Assembly: GCA_013368315.1 (NCBI GenBank)
Contig: JAACJM010000069.1
Coordinates: 1-64,000, forward strand
Direction of reading: 5' to 3'
DNA: 64,000 bases
Source of the DNA: Tetrapyrgos nigripes
Taxonomy: Eukaryota; Basidiomycota; Agaricomycetes; Agaricales; Campanellaceae
A model generated the notes under the pieces. The model was not told the DNA's origin. It was given only the letters and a program-made list of their open reading frames with translations, and did not search any database. Below are positions 25,601 to 37,075 of this stretch, in pieces. The number at the start of each line of letters is the position of its first letter. Position 1 is the stretch's first letter. A program made the position numbers and the translations under genes.

Positions 25601-25806
25601 GCAGGCATCGCTTGAATACAATCATAGAATCTGATAGAGTCCTTGTCATGGATGCGGGGAAGGTAAGAAGGGTATCCCGAGTATTTGTGAAACGTCAACT
25701 GAAATGTGCTCTACAGACCGCTGAGTTCGACTCGCCTGAGAAATTACTTGCAGACAAACAATCCTTGTTCTATTCGTTGGCGAAAGAGGCGGGCTTAACC
25801 GAGTAA
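19627..25806 (+). CDS. ABCC/MRP-type full ABC transporter with TMD0
   Basis: ATP-driven exporter of conjugates, in the Ycf1/Bpt1 class (vacuolar or plasma membrane). The N-terminal TMD0 starts [10 protein letters not shown], the DPEGW motif typical of the class. Order: TMD0, TMD1 (about 20480-21740), NBD1 (Walker [23 protein letters not shown], Walker B LVLLDD, SAVD), Ser-rich linker, TMD2 (23180-24320), NBD2 (Walker [32 protein letters not shown]), ending EAGLTE. NBD1 has Asn where many ABC proteins have the switch His (VTNSIAF). There are about 25 or more introns and an 8-nt exon at 22554-22561. A one-base frameshift sits at a CCC run (24426-24428): EAP reads before it and [17 protein letters not shown] after it, one frame over. 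A missing C explains both. It may be a pseudogene or a sequence error. Confidence 0.93.
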
Positions 25807-25982
25807 AAAGTACATTACATAGAAATTGGAATAGATGCTACATACTGTCGGTCAAGAAAGCCCGATCGGGTATGGAGTACTGGTGGAGACTTTTCGAGGT
25901 AGTCACGTGGATTCCTCGGTTCTCCTCCGCATTGTCGCATTGTGCCAGATAGCACATCTAGGTATTCACGCGTCTTTGGACC

Positions 25983-28578
25983 ATGGCTTCTTCTGAGGAC
26001 AAGGCACGACCACCACAGCTCTCCTTACCTAAAGAACACGACTACGCTCCTCGCCCAGACGTTTCTCCAGGCCCTTCTACTCGTGATCAGACCCCCACCG
26101 AAGACACAGACTCGGACACCGCAACAAATACTTCAGACGAGTTTGATTGGGATGAGGAAGAGGAAGTAAAAGAGGGCCAGAAGGAGCTCGGTGCCAAAAG
26201 AGGTCGAGCCTTGTATATGGCCTTCATGCGACTAGCCAGGCATGTTTCGCATTTTTAGAGTTGAAATGGACCTCTAACTTTCAGTCTAGACCAGTCCGAG
26301 TCTTACTCCTCGGAATTATAGGCGCCGGAATCCTTATTACTCCTCTTCTGGTCTTCCAGTTGCGATTCAAGACCAGTCCGGTTCGCCAGCATGTACACGT
26401 CTGGTCCTTTTGGTTCTCGATCATTTGGGCTGCAGGCTGTGTCACATATCTTTTCGTCGACGCCATCCCATGGCTGGTCATTTCCATTGTCACTCTGTTC
26501 GGAGGTCAAGTCGAGCGCCTAAAGACGCAATTGGAGGTGTGTAAACAATAATCTTCTCCATTAGTTCGCACCTCCTTATGCATAATTCACAGCTGACGTT
26601 GGCTGTATCTGGCTGGTTGAAATTAGCACTCGACGTTAGCTGGGCGTGGATTAGCCTGTCTGTCTTGCGTTCTGTCTATCATCCGCCTGGCTCTTATTGG
26701 GTCGTCGTTAACCGCGTCATGCAAGCACTGTTCTCTGCTGCCTTGATTTTTCTCGTTCAGAAAACCTTCCTACAATTTGTTGCCATCAATTTCCATCAAA
26801 ATGCTCTTGCTGATCGCCTGCATGAGAATCGAGTCGGTCTGAAGGCCCTTGATCGCCTGTCTAATGCTCAGCCAACATATACGCCACGTAAAACCCATGC
26901 TCGACGAGGTCACAAGAGTCCTTCGGCTTCTGTAGACCTCTTGTCCAAATCCAAACATCGCCAAGGCCAGTCGAGCGTAGACGAACATTCCCATTTCCAC
27001 GAAAAACCCGACAGTACAGCACAAAAGCATCATAGAGCCGCGCGACCGGGCAAGAGAAGAAGAAAGGCCGTCACAAGTGTGATTGTCGATCAGGTATGAG
27101 CGTTTGACCTGTGCATTCGTTCTACAGCTCATATTCCTATACCTATATAGCTGGGTGATGTTATTGGGCAACTTGCGTTGAAGAACTCCAAATTCAATCG
27201 TGACGTTGAATTGACTGGACTGTCCTCAGCCCGGAGACTGGCAAGGAAGCTCTTTCATGCTCTGAGTAACGTCTATCCACCACGAGAGCATTTAATCGTT
27301 GAAGGTGATATTTATGCTCTTTCTCCTTCTATTTGCTCTTACCTGCCACGTGTAGACTTCTATCCATACTTCCGTTCCACTTCTGAAGCTCACGAAGCTT
27401 TCCGAGTTTTTGACAAAGACGGAAATGGGGACATCACCAAGAAAGAAATGCGCGAAGCAGTTCAGAGGATATATCGTGAACGCAGATCCCTTGTAGCGAG
27501 TTTGAAAGATGCAGGTTCAGCTGTCTCAAAGCTGGACGCCGTCCTTGTCGGCGTCGCGTTGGTCATACTGGTGTTTGTCTGCTTGCTCATCTTCAACCGC
27601 AATAACACCCTGGAATCTCTCGTTCCTTTAGCTACGATCGTTTTGGGTTTTTCCTTCATTTTCGGTAACGCTGCCCAGACACTCTTTGAATCGGTGAGTG
27701 CAAACGATGTTCAAAGACACGACCTCTTTTGAACTGATCGCCATTAGCTCATCTTCATATTTTCTACTCACGTATTTGATGTCGGAGACCTTGTTATGAT
27801 TGACGACCAACCACTGATGGTTAAAGAGTTCGGTCTATTCGCCACTACATTCCGTCGGGTCGACGGTCAAGAAATCATTGCCCCGAACTCTTTACTTGCC
27901 AAGTCGAAGCTCGTGCACAACATGCGCCGTAGCAATTCGATGTATGGATATCTCATACTGCTGAAAGTTGTGTGTGAGACTAATGCATTTCCACTACAGG
28001 GCTGAAAGTACGGAACTGATGATCTCGTACAATACTCCCCTCGAGGTTATCGAGGAACTTAAAGTACGGCTTAATCAATATGTCGCGGAGAACAACAGAG
28101 AGTGGGCCAGTGTTGGTCTGAATATCGATAAAATGGAGTTCCAGAATGCAATCCATCTTCTTGTGGCCATGGAACGTGAGTCTCATAATCATCTTTATCA
28201 TTCATCTCCTGAGTGTTCCTTTGCTTCTCAGATCGTCCCAACTGGCAAGATTGGGGAGGAAGATGGACGCGCCGTACTCAGTTTATGCGAAATCTCAAAA
28301 CAATTTTGGAGGATCTGGACGTCAAATACACTATGCCTGTTCAGCCGGTCATTCTTCCTCCGTCTTATCAGCAAGCTATGACTGGTTTGACTCCTCGTTC
28401 TCCGAGCGTTAGATTGCAACGGCCTCCTCAGGGCTCATTTGGTGGTCAGCGTTCTCCTCCAGCAGCAGCAGGTGGGGAAATGATGGGAAATGCTGGTGGT
28501 TTCCAGGGAGCTTCGGAGAACTTTTTACGCCCTGCACCAAAGAAAGTAGGAGACCTGTCAGGAGAGAATGCTTTCTAA
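25983..28578 (+). CDS. EF-hand mechanosensitive channel, MscS family (Msy-like)
   Basis: Related to the fission yeast Msy1/Msy2 channels of the ER and cortical ER, which adjust calcium during hypo-osmotic shock. The N-terminus is acidic and disordered (EDTDSDTATNTSDEFDWDEEEE). Four transmembrane segments follow (about 26300-26780), then a basic linker (KTHARRGHKS... HHRAARPGKRRRK). An EF-hand with loop DKDGNGDITKKE comes just before the MscS pore helix region (ATIVLGFSFIFGNAAQTLFES) and the beta domain (FDVGDLVMIDDQ...VKEFGLFATTFRR.DGQEIIAPNS). The tail is Pro/Gly-rich. Several short introns. The ATG is preceded by ACGCGT (25968-25973). Convergent with SGF73, 153 bp apart. Confidence 0.92.
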
Positions 28579-28731
28579 GGCTTTGGAATATCCGGACTAT
28601 GACAACATGGACGTTTCTTTTCACGATATCTAGAGATCTCCCATTACGAGTTTACTGTTTACTATACATAGTTGCATATACAGAAGTCCGAACAGTTGAA
28701 TAATTTACATTGCATGTTTTACACTCTACTC

Positions 28732-29910
28732 TTAAGCTAAGCGTCCTACTCCAAGTCCAACTCCCAGTCCAGTAGCTCTACCCACCATTGACATGTTGCT
28801 CATTCCAGACACGTTACTGGCTCCACCATTCACCAAAGAATTCAAAAGTAAATCTCGACAGCATCTAGCACGTTCCCTTCGCTGGACGAACCAGCTACCA
28901 GCATCACACGGGACTGCCAGAGGTTGCGCGATGACACCCTTTTCCTTTGCAGACCTGACCGCGGAGACTAGGCCATCGACTTCGGCATCAGAATCAAGTT
29001 CGTCCAAGTTCTCCTCTACAACTTCAGCCATACCCTCGGCCATCCTGATAGCAGCAGCAGCAGCCGCTTTCTTCCCGGTCTTCTTAGACGAACTGATTCC
29101 ACTCGACTTTTTGGTGAGATCCACACCCATCGCAGCAGCAGTCTCCTCAGCCAACCTCTTCTTCTCCAGCTTCTCTCTCTCTCTCTTCTCCTTCTTCTCT
29201 GCTTTCGTCTCCTTCTTGACAGGCTCGACAAAGTTTGGGTTATGTTCACGCTGCCAGTCTAGGAGAAGATCGTCATATTTCCGCGAACGTCCTTGGACAG
29301 CACGTTTAGCACCCATGGAATGAGATTTGCAAGTGAGTGAACGGGAGCAGGGGAGGCCTTTGTCGTTGATAACACCGCATTGCTTGTCGTAGTCCACGGG
29401 TCCTTTGACACGACCTTTGGTGACTTTGGGTGCAGGCTTGGCTTTCTTCTTCTGCGGCTGAGAGTCTGAAGGAGTGGGAGATGCTTTGCGTTTCTTCCCC
29501 GCTTTCTTGGAGTCTGCAAGTCAAAGTTGAAGTAGTGAAATAACCTACTAATGCACAACACACCTTCATCCACTTTGGCTTTACCTGCCTTTCCTCCACT
29601 GCGAATCTGGGCACAAGTGACTGTGACCGGGTGAACGACTGCACATGGAAATGAGCTCTGAGAGTATACCTAGATGTTCTGTTATGACAGAGCGCAGAAT
29701 AGGCTTCTCGCAATCTTTGCAGCGAACGAGACCAATGTCAGAAGTGGATGTCAGAGGTGTCGCGCCAAAGAGCTTCATGTCGCGTTCTGGGAGCCATGAA
29801 GTTGGTGGAGACTGAGGGTTATGGAACTCTGGAGGTGGTGAAGGAGACTTGACATCGTCCCAGGACACGGATGTTGCTGAGGACGATGCGCCCTTTAGTT
29901 TCAAGGTCAT
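28732..29910 (-). CDS. SGF73: SAGA deubiquitinase-module subunit Sgf73 (SCA7 domain)
   Basis: Anchors the Ubp8 deubiquitinase module to SAGA; homologue of ataxin-7. The start MTLKLKGASSSATSVSWDD is at 29910. A zinc-finger-like segment VRCKDCEKPILRSVITEHL continues after an intron as VTCAQIRSGGK. The SCA7 domain follows: DYDKQCGVINDKGLPCSRSL then TCKSHSMGAKRAV and GRSRKYDDLL. C-terminal to it are Lys/Glu coiled segments, then a Gly-rich tail. It lies head-to-tail with TAF10 (63 bp apart), another SAGA subunit. Confidence 0.93.
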
Positions 29911-29973
29911 GATAGTAGAGAGTCAAGAAATGTCACACGGTCTCATTATTAGCAGGGATAATATACAGGTACT

Positions 29974-30603
29974 CTACAAGTAATAATCTGGTTTGCGTGA
30001 ATTTATACCATACTCCGCCAGAGCTGCACTGAGATCTTCCATCGTTAATGTGGTCCGTGTGCGATCCTAAACGCAGAGTTGAACCAGATGTCTTGCACCC
30101 GCATGACAAACGACACACCTTGGAACCGGGCGTAATGAAGGCCTGGTTTGCACGGGCACGACCACCTGCAGCATTGGTCCGAATCCGAGCATGTTGGTAT
30201 GCGTCGGCAGCAATGTCAGAGGCAAATTTTTGGGCTGCCAGAGATAAGAGTCGTTTCCTGCAGCAATCATCTATATGCATCCCAATGGTGACCGAAAACC
30301 ACTCACAATCGAACATCCTCGCACTCAAACCCAACTCGTTGCAAGTAATAGTCTGTAACTTCGTTTGGTATCTGCGAGCCGTGAATACGGGTTTAGAACA
30401 AGAGAAAACAGCTGACGCACCAACGGCTCATACTCGTCCAACATAAGCAGAAACTCGGCCAACGTGCGGTCTTTCCTCGCATCTTCTGCAGCCTGGCGCG
30501 ATTGAGGCTGGGCTGTGTTCGACGAGCTGGATGCTGCAGCTTGTTGCTGGGTGAGATCTGAGGGGATGGGGTACGCGAAGTTGGAGGCCTGTTGGTTGGA
30601 CAT
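29974..30603 (-). CDS. TAF10: TFIID/SAGA subunit TAF10
   Basis: Histone-fold TBP-associated factor shared by TFIID and SAGA. Starts MSNQQASNFAYPIPSD at 30603. The first exon ends within the conserved LAEFLLMLDEYEPL; the next exons carry IPNEVTDYYLQRVGFE, then RLLSLAAQKFASDIAADAYQ, and the last ends LAEYGINSRKPDYYL with TAG at 29974. Four or more exons join at GT-AG sites. A Gln/Ser/Ala-rich stretch precedes the fold. It shares a 93-bp intergenic region with the divergent Zn2Cys6 factor and is followed by SGF73 on the same strand. Confidence 0.94.
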
Positions 30604-30696
30604 GGTCGCGGAAGAAGGAGTGTGAAGGTTACATAACCTGAAAGGGGCTGCCTTTGACCACTGCTTAGAATGCCCACTTAATTATCCCATTGCTCT

Positions 30697-33600
30697 ATGA
30701 CCACCGACAACAAGAGAATGAACGAAGCCTCGATCAAAAAGACTGGTCTTTCTTGCGCAGAATGTAGGAGGTACGAGTCGTCTTCAGGATTTCGAGTTAA
30801 TTAAGCGCCTTTGCTCACCGCTGGGTTGCGCTCAGATCCAAGCTAAAATGCGATAGGTATTTGCTGTCGTTCTTCCCGTTTCTCCTGTCTAATTTTACAC
30901 AGAAATTTTCCGTGCCAGGCTTGCATACGGTATGGCCTCGTAAGTTCCTTTTAGGTCAACTTACTCAACCAGTTTCAGGCGCGGTTGCGCAAACATTTGT
31001 CCAGACGGTATGACGGTGTTCTGTCCCATCCATAAAGGTTATATGCCTCATCATAATCTCAGGCACACTTGCAGCTACAAAAGGAAACAAGTACATTGTT
31101 GTTCACTTCCATCCCTTGGTATAGCCCTAAAAATATTTCAGAGTTTTGGCACAGACCACCCAACGTTTAACCGAGCAAGTCAGAGTTTTGCAAGCCCGCA
31201 TACGAGAGTTGGAGGCTGCTGTGAGCTCGACAAATCCTGGAACCCCGAACCCCGAACCTCCAGAGAAAGAGTTTGACGAACTTTACGAGAAAGGTCTACA
31301 AGATCTGTCTGGCTCCATAGGTTGTCTATCCATCGGTTCTGACGGACGAGCTCAATATCATGGCGAATCTGCTGCGTCAGAAGTTAGTCTTTCTTATTTC
31401 TTGCTCGACGTCGCGCTCATTTTCTGTGTAGTATCTCCAAAACCTCCTACCAGTGTGTACAATTTCTCATGGTCCCGTGAAGCTTTCTCAAAATTTCAAT
31501 AGTTTCACAACGAGCCAATGGAAAATGAGCAACACATTGAAGACAATGAACTACCTTGGGAACTCGTCGAGCTGATGAATGCCTTCCCTTTCGGCCTCAG
31601 AGACACCCCATATACCAAGTACTTGTTTGCACCATACTTTCCGTCAGAACAACGGACTATGCAATTAGTAGATATTTATTACCGAGAGGTTGCATGGATG
31701 TATGTGGTACCCTTCCTTTCCTTTCATCCTCATTCCAAAAACTTCAACCTGACTACAACTTACAGGTATGACCCAATATCCCGTCAAGATCTAAACAATA
31801 CTATCATCAAACCACTCTACTACTTCAATGGCCTCGCAAATTTGGATAGCATGCATTCTCATCATATCTCTGTTCTCTTTTCGGTTTTGGCTGCAGCTGT
31901 CATGTTCGAGTCAGATCCAGGTTCACCCGCACTAGCTCGGCGCTATTTCGCTTTGGCAAAGGCGGCGTTGTCACTGGATCCTATATCTCAAGAGGCAAAC
32001 TGTGCTACAGTCCAAGCCATGTTCATCATGGTATGCCGTTTTACTGTGCTGGATACACTCATTGCTGATTATTTCGCCCAGGTGAGGTATTTGTATAGTT
32101 CGGATCGAGCTAGTAATGAAATGAGGTGGACGTTGATGGGACTATGTACGAGGATCGCTCTAAGAGTGCGTTTAGTCTTGAAATGTTTCGAAGCAAGCCA
32201 CTAAGAATTATTTACAGATCGGACTGCGTGAGTCCATTGTTTGTCTTGTAATAAACCTCTCAATAACCTGTTTTACAATTTCAGATCGAGATAGTTCGGG
32301 CTGGAACCTGGATCATGAAGAGCAGCAAAGACGCCGTAGGCTGTTTTGGGAGCTTTACACATACGATGCATGGACGGCATGTCTTCATCCCAATCATATT
32401 CAATATCGTACTCACTTTTCCTGACTAGAGTGTAGTAAATGGACGTCCTCCAATCATGATGATTCAACACACCGATTGTCGCTTTCCAGATGATACAGAA
32501 CCACACGTCAGGCCAAGCGGCGAGACTGAACTAGGCTGTAAGTGCCTCTTATCCCTCTACCTTGACTTTTGGTCTCAAGTTATTCGATTCACTCAGTCCA
32601 TGCATGGAAATATCGCTACTCAGCGAGTTGCCTTTCCATCTCCGTGCAATACCTCTTCAGCGCTCGTCGTCAATCTTACGCGGCCGTCATTGACCTTGAT
32701 AAGAAGCTCAGGAAATTCCCCATCGTCTCGCATTTACAGTCACCTGTAGGAACGTCAGAAACCGGTCGTGCTTGGTCGTCTGATCCTGTGCAAGCGATGC
32801 AGCAGTACTGTGTCGTTTGCGAGAGAGAATCAGGTGAGTAATTTCTCTTCTTATACTCGTTTCATCAAAGCGATATTTCTGACGTTACTACCTCATCTGA
32901 TTATCAGATCTTTTGTATCTTCATAGATCGTATTTCGTTCAAGCCTTACAGAAGAAAGTAGCCGTACTACAGCACGAGTTCGCTCCGTCGGTTTTGGCTG
33001 CTTACAGGAGTGCATGTCGTTTGATTACAAGCCTGAAAGGTTTATATCCCAATCATGCCGAACCAGCTAGCAAATGCTGGTTTTTCTGGTCGGGTACTCT
33101 TTCTGCTTGCGTATGTGTTCATTCACAGTCCCAGACTTACGGCTGTTCTGACCTAGTCATCCACTCAGATCATCTTGAGCGCCATTGTGATAGAGGCACC
33201 AGGATGTCCACTTGCTCCCGATGCGCTCAAAGAACTGCAAGATGCTGTCCCTTTCTACGAAGAGTGTTCAGCACCGTGCCGACCAGCGAGCACATTGGTA
33301 TGTATACGTCTTTCCTGAATCGCTCATAACTTTGATTTACTTGCTGTCAAGACCATGCTGCAGTCTCTGTTAGCTCGTGCTATTAAATCTTACGACGAAT
33401 TCAAGGCTGGCGTACACCAAAGTCGCGTAGATGCAGGAGGAGAAGCAGATGTACTAAATGTCCTCGGAGGACAAAAAACAGTGATCAACACCACCAGCTC
33501 CAGATCAGCCTCCAGCTCACCCAACACTCCCTCACACGATTCAAACAGCTTTTCACATTCTCATCCTCATCCTCATCCTACCGCCTCCGGTTTTGTCCAA

Positions 33601-33963
33601 TCTTCATCACCTGACCCTGAAGGATACAGTCCCGATCCAGGCGGTTGGATTCGTTACGCTAGCACTGCTGCCCAGACAGCTCAACAGCTTCATCCGCACG
33701 AATATGCCTATCCCGTGCAGGATGCATCTGGTCTCGGATTGTACTATGACACCGCAATGTCGATGACTTCTAATATCAGGAACAGTGGACCTATTCCTCC
33801 AGTGCCCGCCCCATATTACAATTCGATGACAGAGAGTCAAATTCCACCTTCGGGCCCGGCCCAGGGCTCCAAGCCAAGGCATACGCCGATGACCAATCGA
33901 CATACCGTCCTCCAGAAGATGTCTGGAGGTCATTTACACAGGAGTTTGGGTTGGATAGTATGA
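30697..33963 (+). CDS. Zn(II)2Cys6 transcription factor with fungal_trans domain
   Basis: Binuclear zinc cluster regulator; target unknown. Starts MTTDNKRMNEAS at 30697. The cluster CAECRRSKLKCDRNFPCQAC...C is assembled from four exons, one only 21 nt (30836-30856). A leucine-heptad dimerisation helix follows (TQRLTEQVRVLQARIRELE). The fungal_trans middle homology region spans about 31780-33300, including DRDSSGWNLDHEEQQRRRRLFWELY-like sequence. The C-terminus is Ser/Pro/His-rich. The frame given stops at 33963, but the neighbouring frame from about 33870 reads AYADDQSTYRPPEDVWRSF and ends at 33971. This looks more like the natural C-terminus and would follow from one missing base in a G/C-rich run near 33858. 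Confidence 0.88.
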
Positions 33964-34067
33964 CACAATGATGCTTTCTACTGCTTTCGAAATTCAATGT
34001 AAATTAATTCGCTTCTTGGCTACAGTCTCCTGTATACGTATATGTACTCTAATACGAACCTGTTCAA

Positions 34068-35588
34068 CTACGGGTCATCCATCTTGATCAGATTTTCTTC
34101 ACCGTCGAGAAGCATAGGCGCGACGTCGGAAGCTTGCATGGCGGTTAGCAGAGTGTCGACATCAGGTGCAACAGTGAAACGCTTGTTGACTTCGCCCAAG
34201 ACGGCCATCTTTTTCTCTTCGACATTAACTTCGACCGCGTGCTGCAGAAAAGATGGTTGAGTCGCAGCCGTAACCTACAATCTCATCAGAAACTACCAAA
34301 TTGAAAAAAATGGAGTACCTCACATCTAAAACGATCCCATTTGTTAATCTCATTTTCACCAACCCACTTCGATAAACCTCGAGCTTGCCAATGAGACCAT
34401 CGACTAGCTCGGGCTGAGTAGAATCTTTGTCAGAAGTTTGTGCTGATGTAGCAGCTTGAGATGATTCTGGTTTTGTTTCCTCTGCGAATGTCACTCGTTT
34501 TGTCGAGGAGGAAACAGCTGGAGCAGTATTGGCAGCTTTGAATGTGGGGAAAGGCGAGGGGAACTGGAAGCAATATAATTTATCTTGCCGTAGAGAAGGG
34601 TCCTGTGGAGGTGATGAGATACCAGTCTCTTTGGAGATGATCATGATCGAAAGTCTTACAGTTTCTAATTCCACATTTTGATTGAAGTCGTCGATAATAT
34701 CCTCGAGCTCTTCTTCGTCCTCACTTTCACTAAGATCGACCGCATTGGAAAGGTTGATATCTCCCCCTGCGAAAGACATTTGTAAAAGCCAAAGTAAGTA
34801 AGAAAAGCACATTACCAGAAGTTCCACCACTATCTTCCTTCTTAATTTTGACTGGCTGTCGCTCCTTCTTGAGGCTTTCGGGTGCCATCCAGTCCATATC
34901 CCCAATCTTCTCAATGTCAATAATTTCTACCCCATCCTCCTGGTCCGAATACGTTTCCTCATCGTCCATGACTTTGGCCTTCCCTTTATCTTCCTTCTTG
35001 ACAGACGGTGCAGGGGTATTAGACAATCCAGCTCCCAGTCGAGTCTCATTTGAAGGGGTTGGGATCGGCGTAAAATTGGATTTAGGTATTGGACGTCGAG
35101 CGTTGTTGCCAACCATCGCTGGACCCAGAGCAAAAGGACCACTCGCGGTCATTTCTACTGGAGGACGAGGAGCGCCTCGACCTCGACCTCTACTACTGCC
35201 ATCACCTCTGCCTCTACCTCTACCACGATCAGAACTTGACGCGGCGGGTGGTAGGCGTTCGGGAGGAGGTTCCTGGGACGTGCCTAATTAGAACGGCGCG
35301 GAACATATTGCATAGATCGTATTTACATTTTTCACTTCTCTGGCTTATCGCGGTCAATGAAAAGATTCAAAATGAACATCGAAAACTCACTCTTTTTGGC
35401 GTCGAAGAGGATTGACAGGGACAAATTTTAGTTTTTGGGTACCTCCTCTGGTCACATCTTGTGCTCTGCGTGTTAAACTTGGAATTACTTTTGGATTTGA
35501 TGATCCAGACGCGTTATCTGCATGTATCAAGGATTTGTAAAGAAAATCATAGCGAAAAAAAGGAAATACCTGATGGTGTAGTAGACAT
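34068..35588 (-). CDS. RPC53: RNA polymerase III subunit RPC4 (Rpc53)
   Basis: Pol III-specific subunit that acts with Rpc37 in termination and reinitiation. Starts MSTTPSDNASGSS at 35588. The first half is basic and disordered, with an RGRGRGDGSSRGRGRG stretch and VKKEDKGKAK. Acidic blocks (DLSESEDEEELEDI) precede the conserved C-terminal RPC4 domain: KLYCFQFPSPFP near the start, then LIGKLEVYRSGLVKMRLTNG, and the last exon QHAVEVNVEEKKMAVLGE...LIKMDDP. The stop codon is at 34068. Five or more introns. The start codon is only 29 bp from the divergent HFI1 start codon. Confidence 0.93.
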
Positions 35589-35617
35589 GACAAGTTTTTG
35601 AAGACGCGTGACCAAGT
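35589..35617. promoter_or_regulatory. 29-bp gap between divergent start codons, with ACGCGT
   Basis: The whole space between the RPC53 and HFI1 ATGs. ACGCGT sits at 35604-35609. With so little room, transcripts of the two genes probably overlap at their 5' ends or promoters lie inside the opposite gene. This is inference. Confidence 0.5.
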
Positions 35618-36748
35618 ATGAGTCTGTCTTCAACGTCCACCATCAAAAGTCAAATCAACCTCCACCTCGCTGCAAAGGCTCCCGTGTACTTCCAATGTCT
35701 TCACAACTTCATCACTGGAAAGATATCTCGCACAGAATTTGACGAGACTTTGAAACCGATTCTCGATGCTCCAAATCTTAGTGAGCCTCTCCTATCTTTG
35801 GTTTATGTTCTGTTGTTGATGATTGTAGTCCAACTGCACAACGCTCTCATCATATCTCTCTTTGATGCAAGAAGCCACAAACGACCCCTTACTCCACCTC
35901 CAGACCTGCCCAAACCTTTACCTCGGAAACGCAGACGTACACTACCATATCAAGGCCCTGACACTTCTGACGAAGATTTGACTCTACGTTCTTCACGTTT
36001 GAAACGATGGACTGTGTCTCTTGGGAAACATGAACGTGACAGAATAAGATCTGTTCAAGAAGTGCCACCTCCCATTGATCCTCCAAGACCTCGGGTTGAC
36101 GCAGATGAGATAGCGCGAGAACGAGGTGTTCTTCTCCTCCGAGAAAGGGGTGGTATGATCTTTTCACGTATGCCCTATCTCCATCTCATTGATTTATTTA
36201 CAAAGAACTCCCTGGCAGTCGTCTTCCGGTTCAACTAGCTTCAGTAACCCGAGCGCCAACAATTCAGCACATTGCAGACCGTATAAATTTGATCTGTGCC
36301 CAAAACAATCTAGGAACGCCTGCACGTACTGTTGCTACCTTGATGCAGCTTGCTTGTGAAGTACGTGAATTCACTAACTCTTGTTCACAACATGTTGTCA
36401 ACATTTTGATAGGTCAAGCTAAAACAGCTCATAACTCATGCACTGACATTAACGACTGATTCCTTAGCCATATCATCCGTCTCTCGATCCCAGTCCAATG
36501 CGCCTGCACATCATCATTCGCAAAAGATACTCTCAACAGCTGCTTTTGAGACACTGTTTACTGTTTCTCCAGCTGACTTGCCTAATAAGAGTGCTGCTGC
36601 TATGAGGCTTGCATTGGGCGATCGTGAAGACGACGACGATGACCGGGACGTGCCGTTTCTCAAAGACCGTGAGGACCAGAGATGGCAGATTGTCGCGCTT
36701 CTCGGCGAAAGAAGTAGTGTTAAAGAGCTTTTGCGGGGTATCAGGTAG
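35618..36748 (+). CDS. HFI1: SAGA core subunit Hfi1/Ada1 (SAGA-Tad1 domain)
   Basis: Adaptor of the SAGA core, pairing by histone fold with Taf12. Starts MSLSSTSTIKSQINLHLAAK. The SAGA-Tad1 signature reads KAPVYFQCLHNFITGKISRT then EFDETLKPILDAPNLVQLHN and ALIISLFDA. A Pro/Arg-rich segment (PLPRKRRRTLPYQG) follows. Later exons give QHIADRINLICAQNNLGTPA, VKLKQLITHALT and the histone-fold-like helix around TAAFETLFTVSPADLPN. It ends LLRGIR at TAG 36746-36748. It is the third SAGA subunit in this neighbourhood (with SGF73 and TAF10). Confidence 0.88.
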
Positions 36749-37075
36749 CCTCTTTTTTATTTTGGGACTTTGGGACTCGTTGAGCATATTTATACGTAGC
36801 CTGTAGTAATCATTTGTCTCATAGTTCGTGTACTGTGGTTGTAGGAGCAAAAAATAGAGACCTATGTACCAACTGGATTGCGGGTCGCCTTGTAACACAT
36901 TACACTATCTCCCTATTTGAGGGCCGCGGACAGTACGATAACGGATAGCAAAAGTCAAGATGATAGCTACAATGAAACAATATACGTTCAGCCACCCATA
37001 TATACCGGCCCCCGTTCTATGCGTTGAGAGAGAAACTAAAGCAAGATCTAGAAATGTCGTGCATGTTGATCTGAA
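36749..37075. other. Intergenic between convergent genes
   Basis: 327 bp, 3' ends of HFI1 and the mitoferrin gene. AT-rich, no coding signal seen. Confidence 0.5.

Noticed and set aside
19627..25806. Calling the ABC transporter a pseudogene
   Set aside because: The only break is one base at a short C run, the same kind of indel seen in essential genes nearby; error is more likely than decay.
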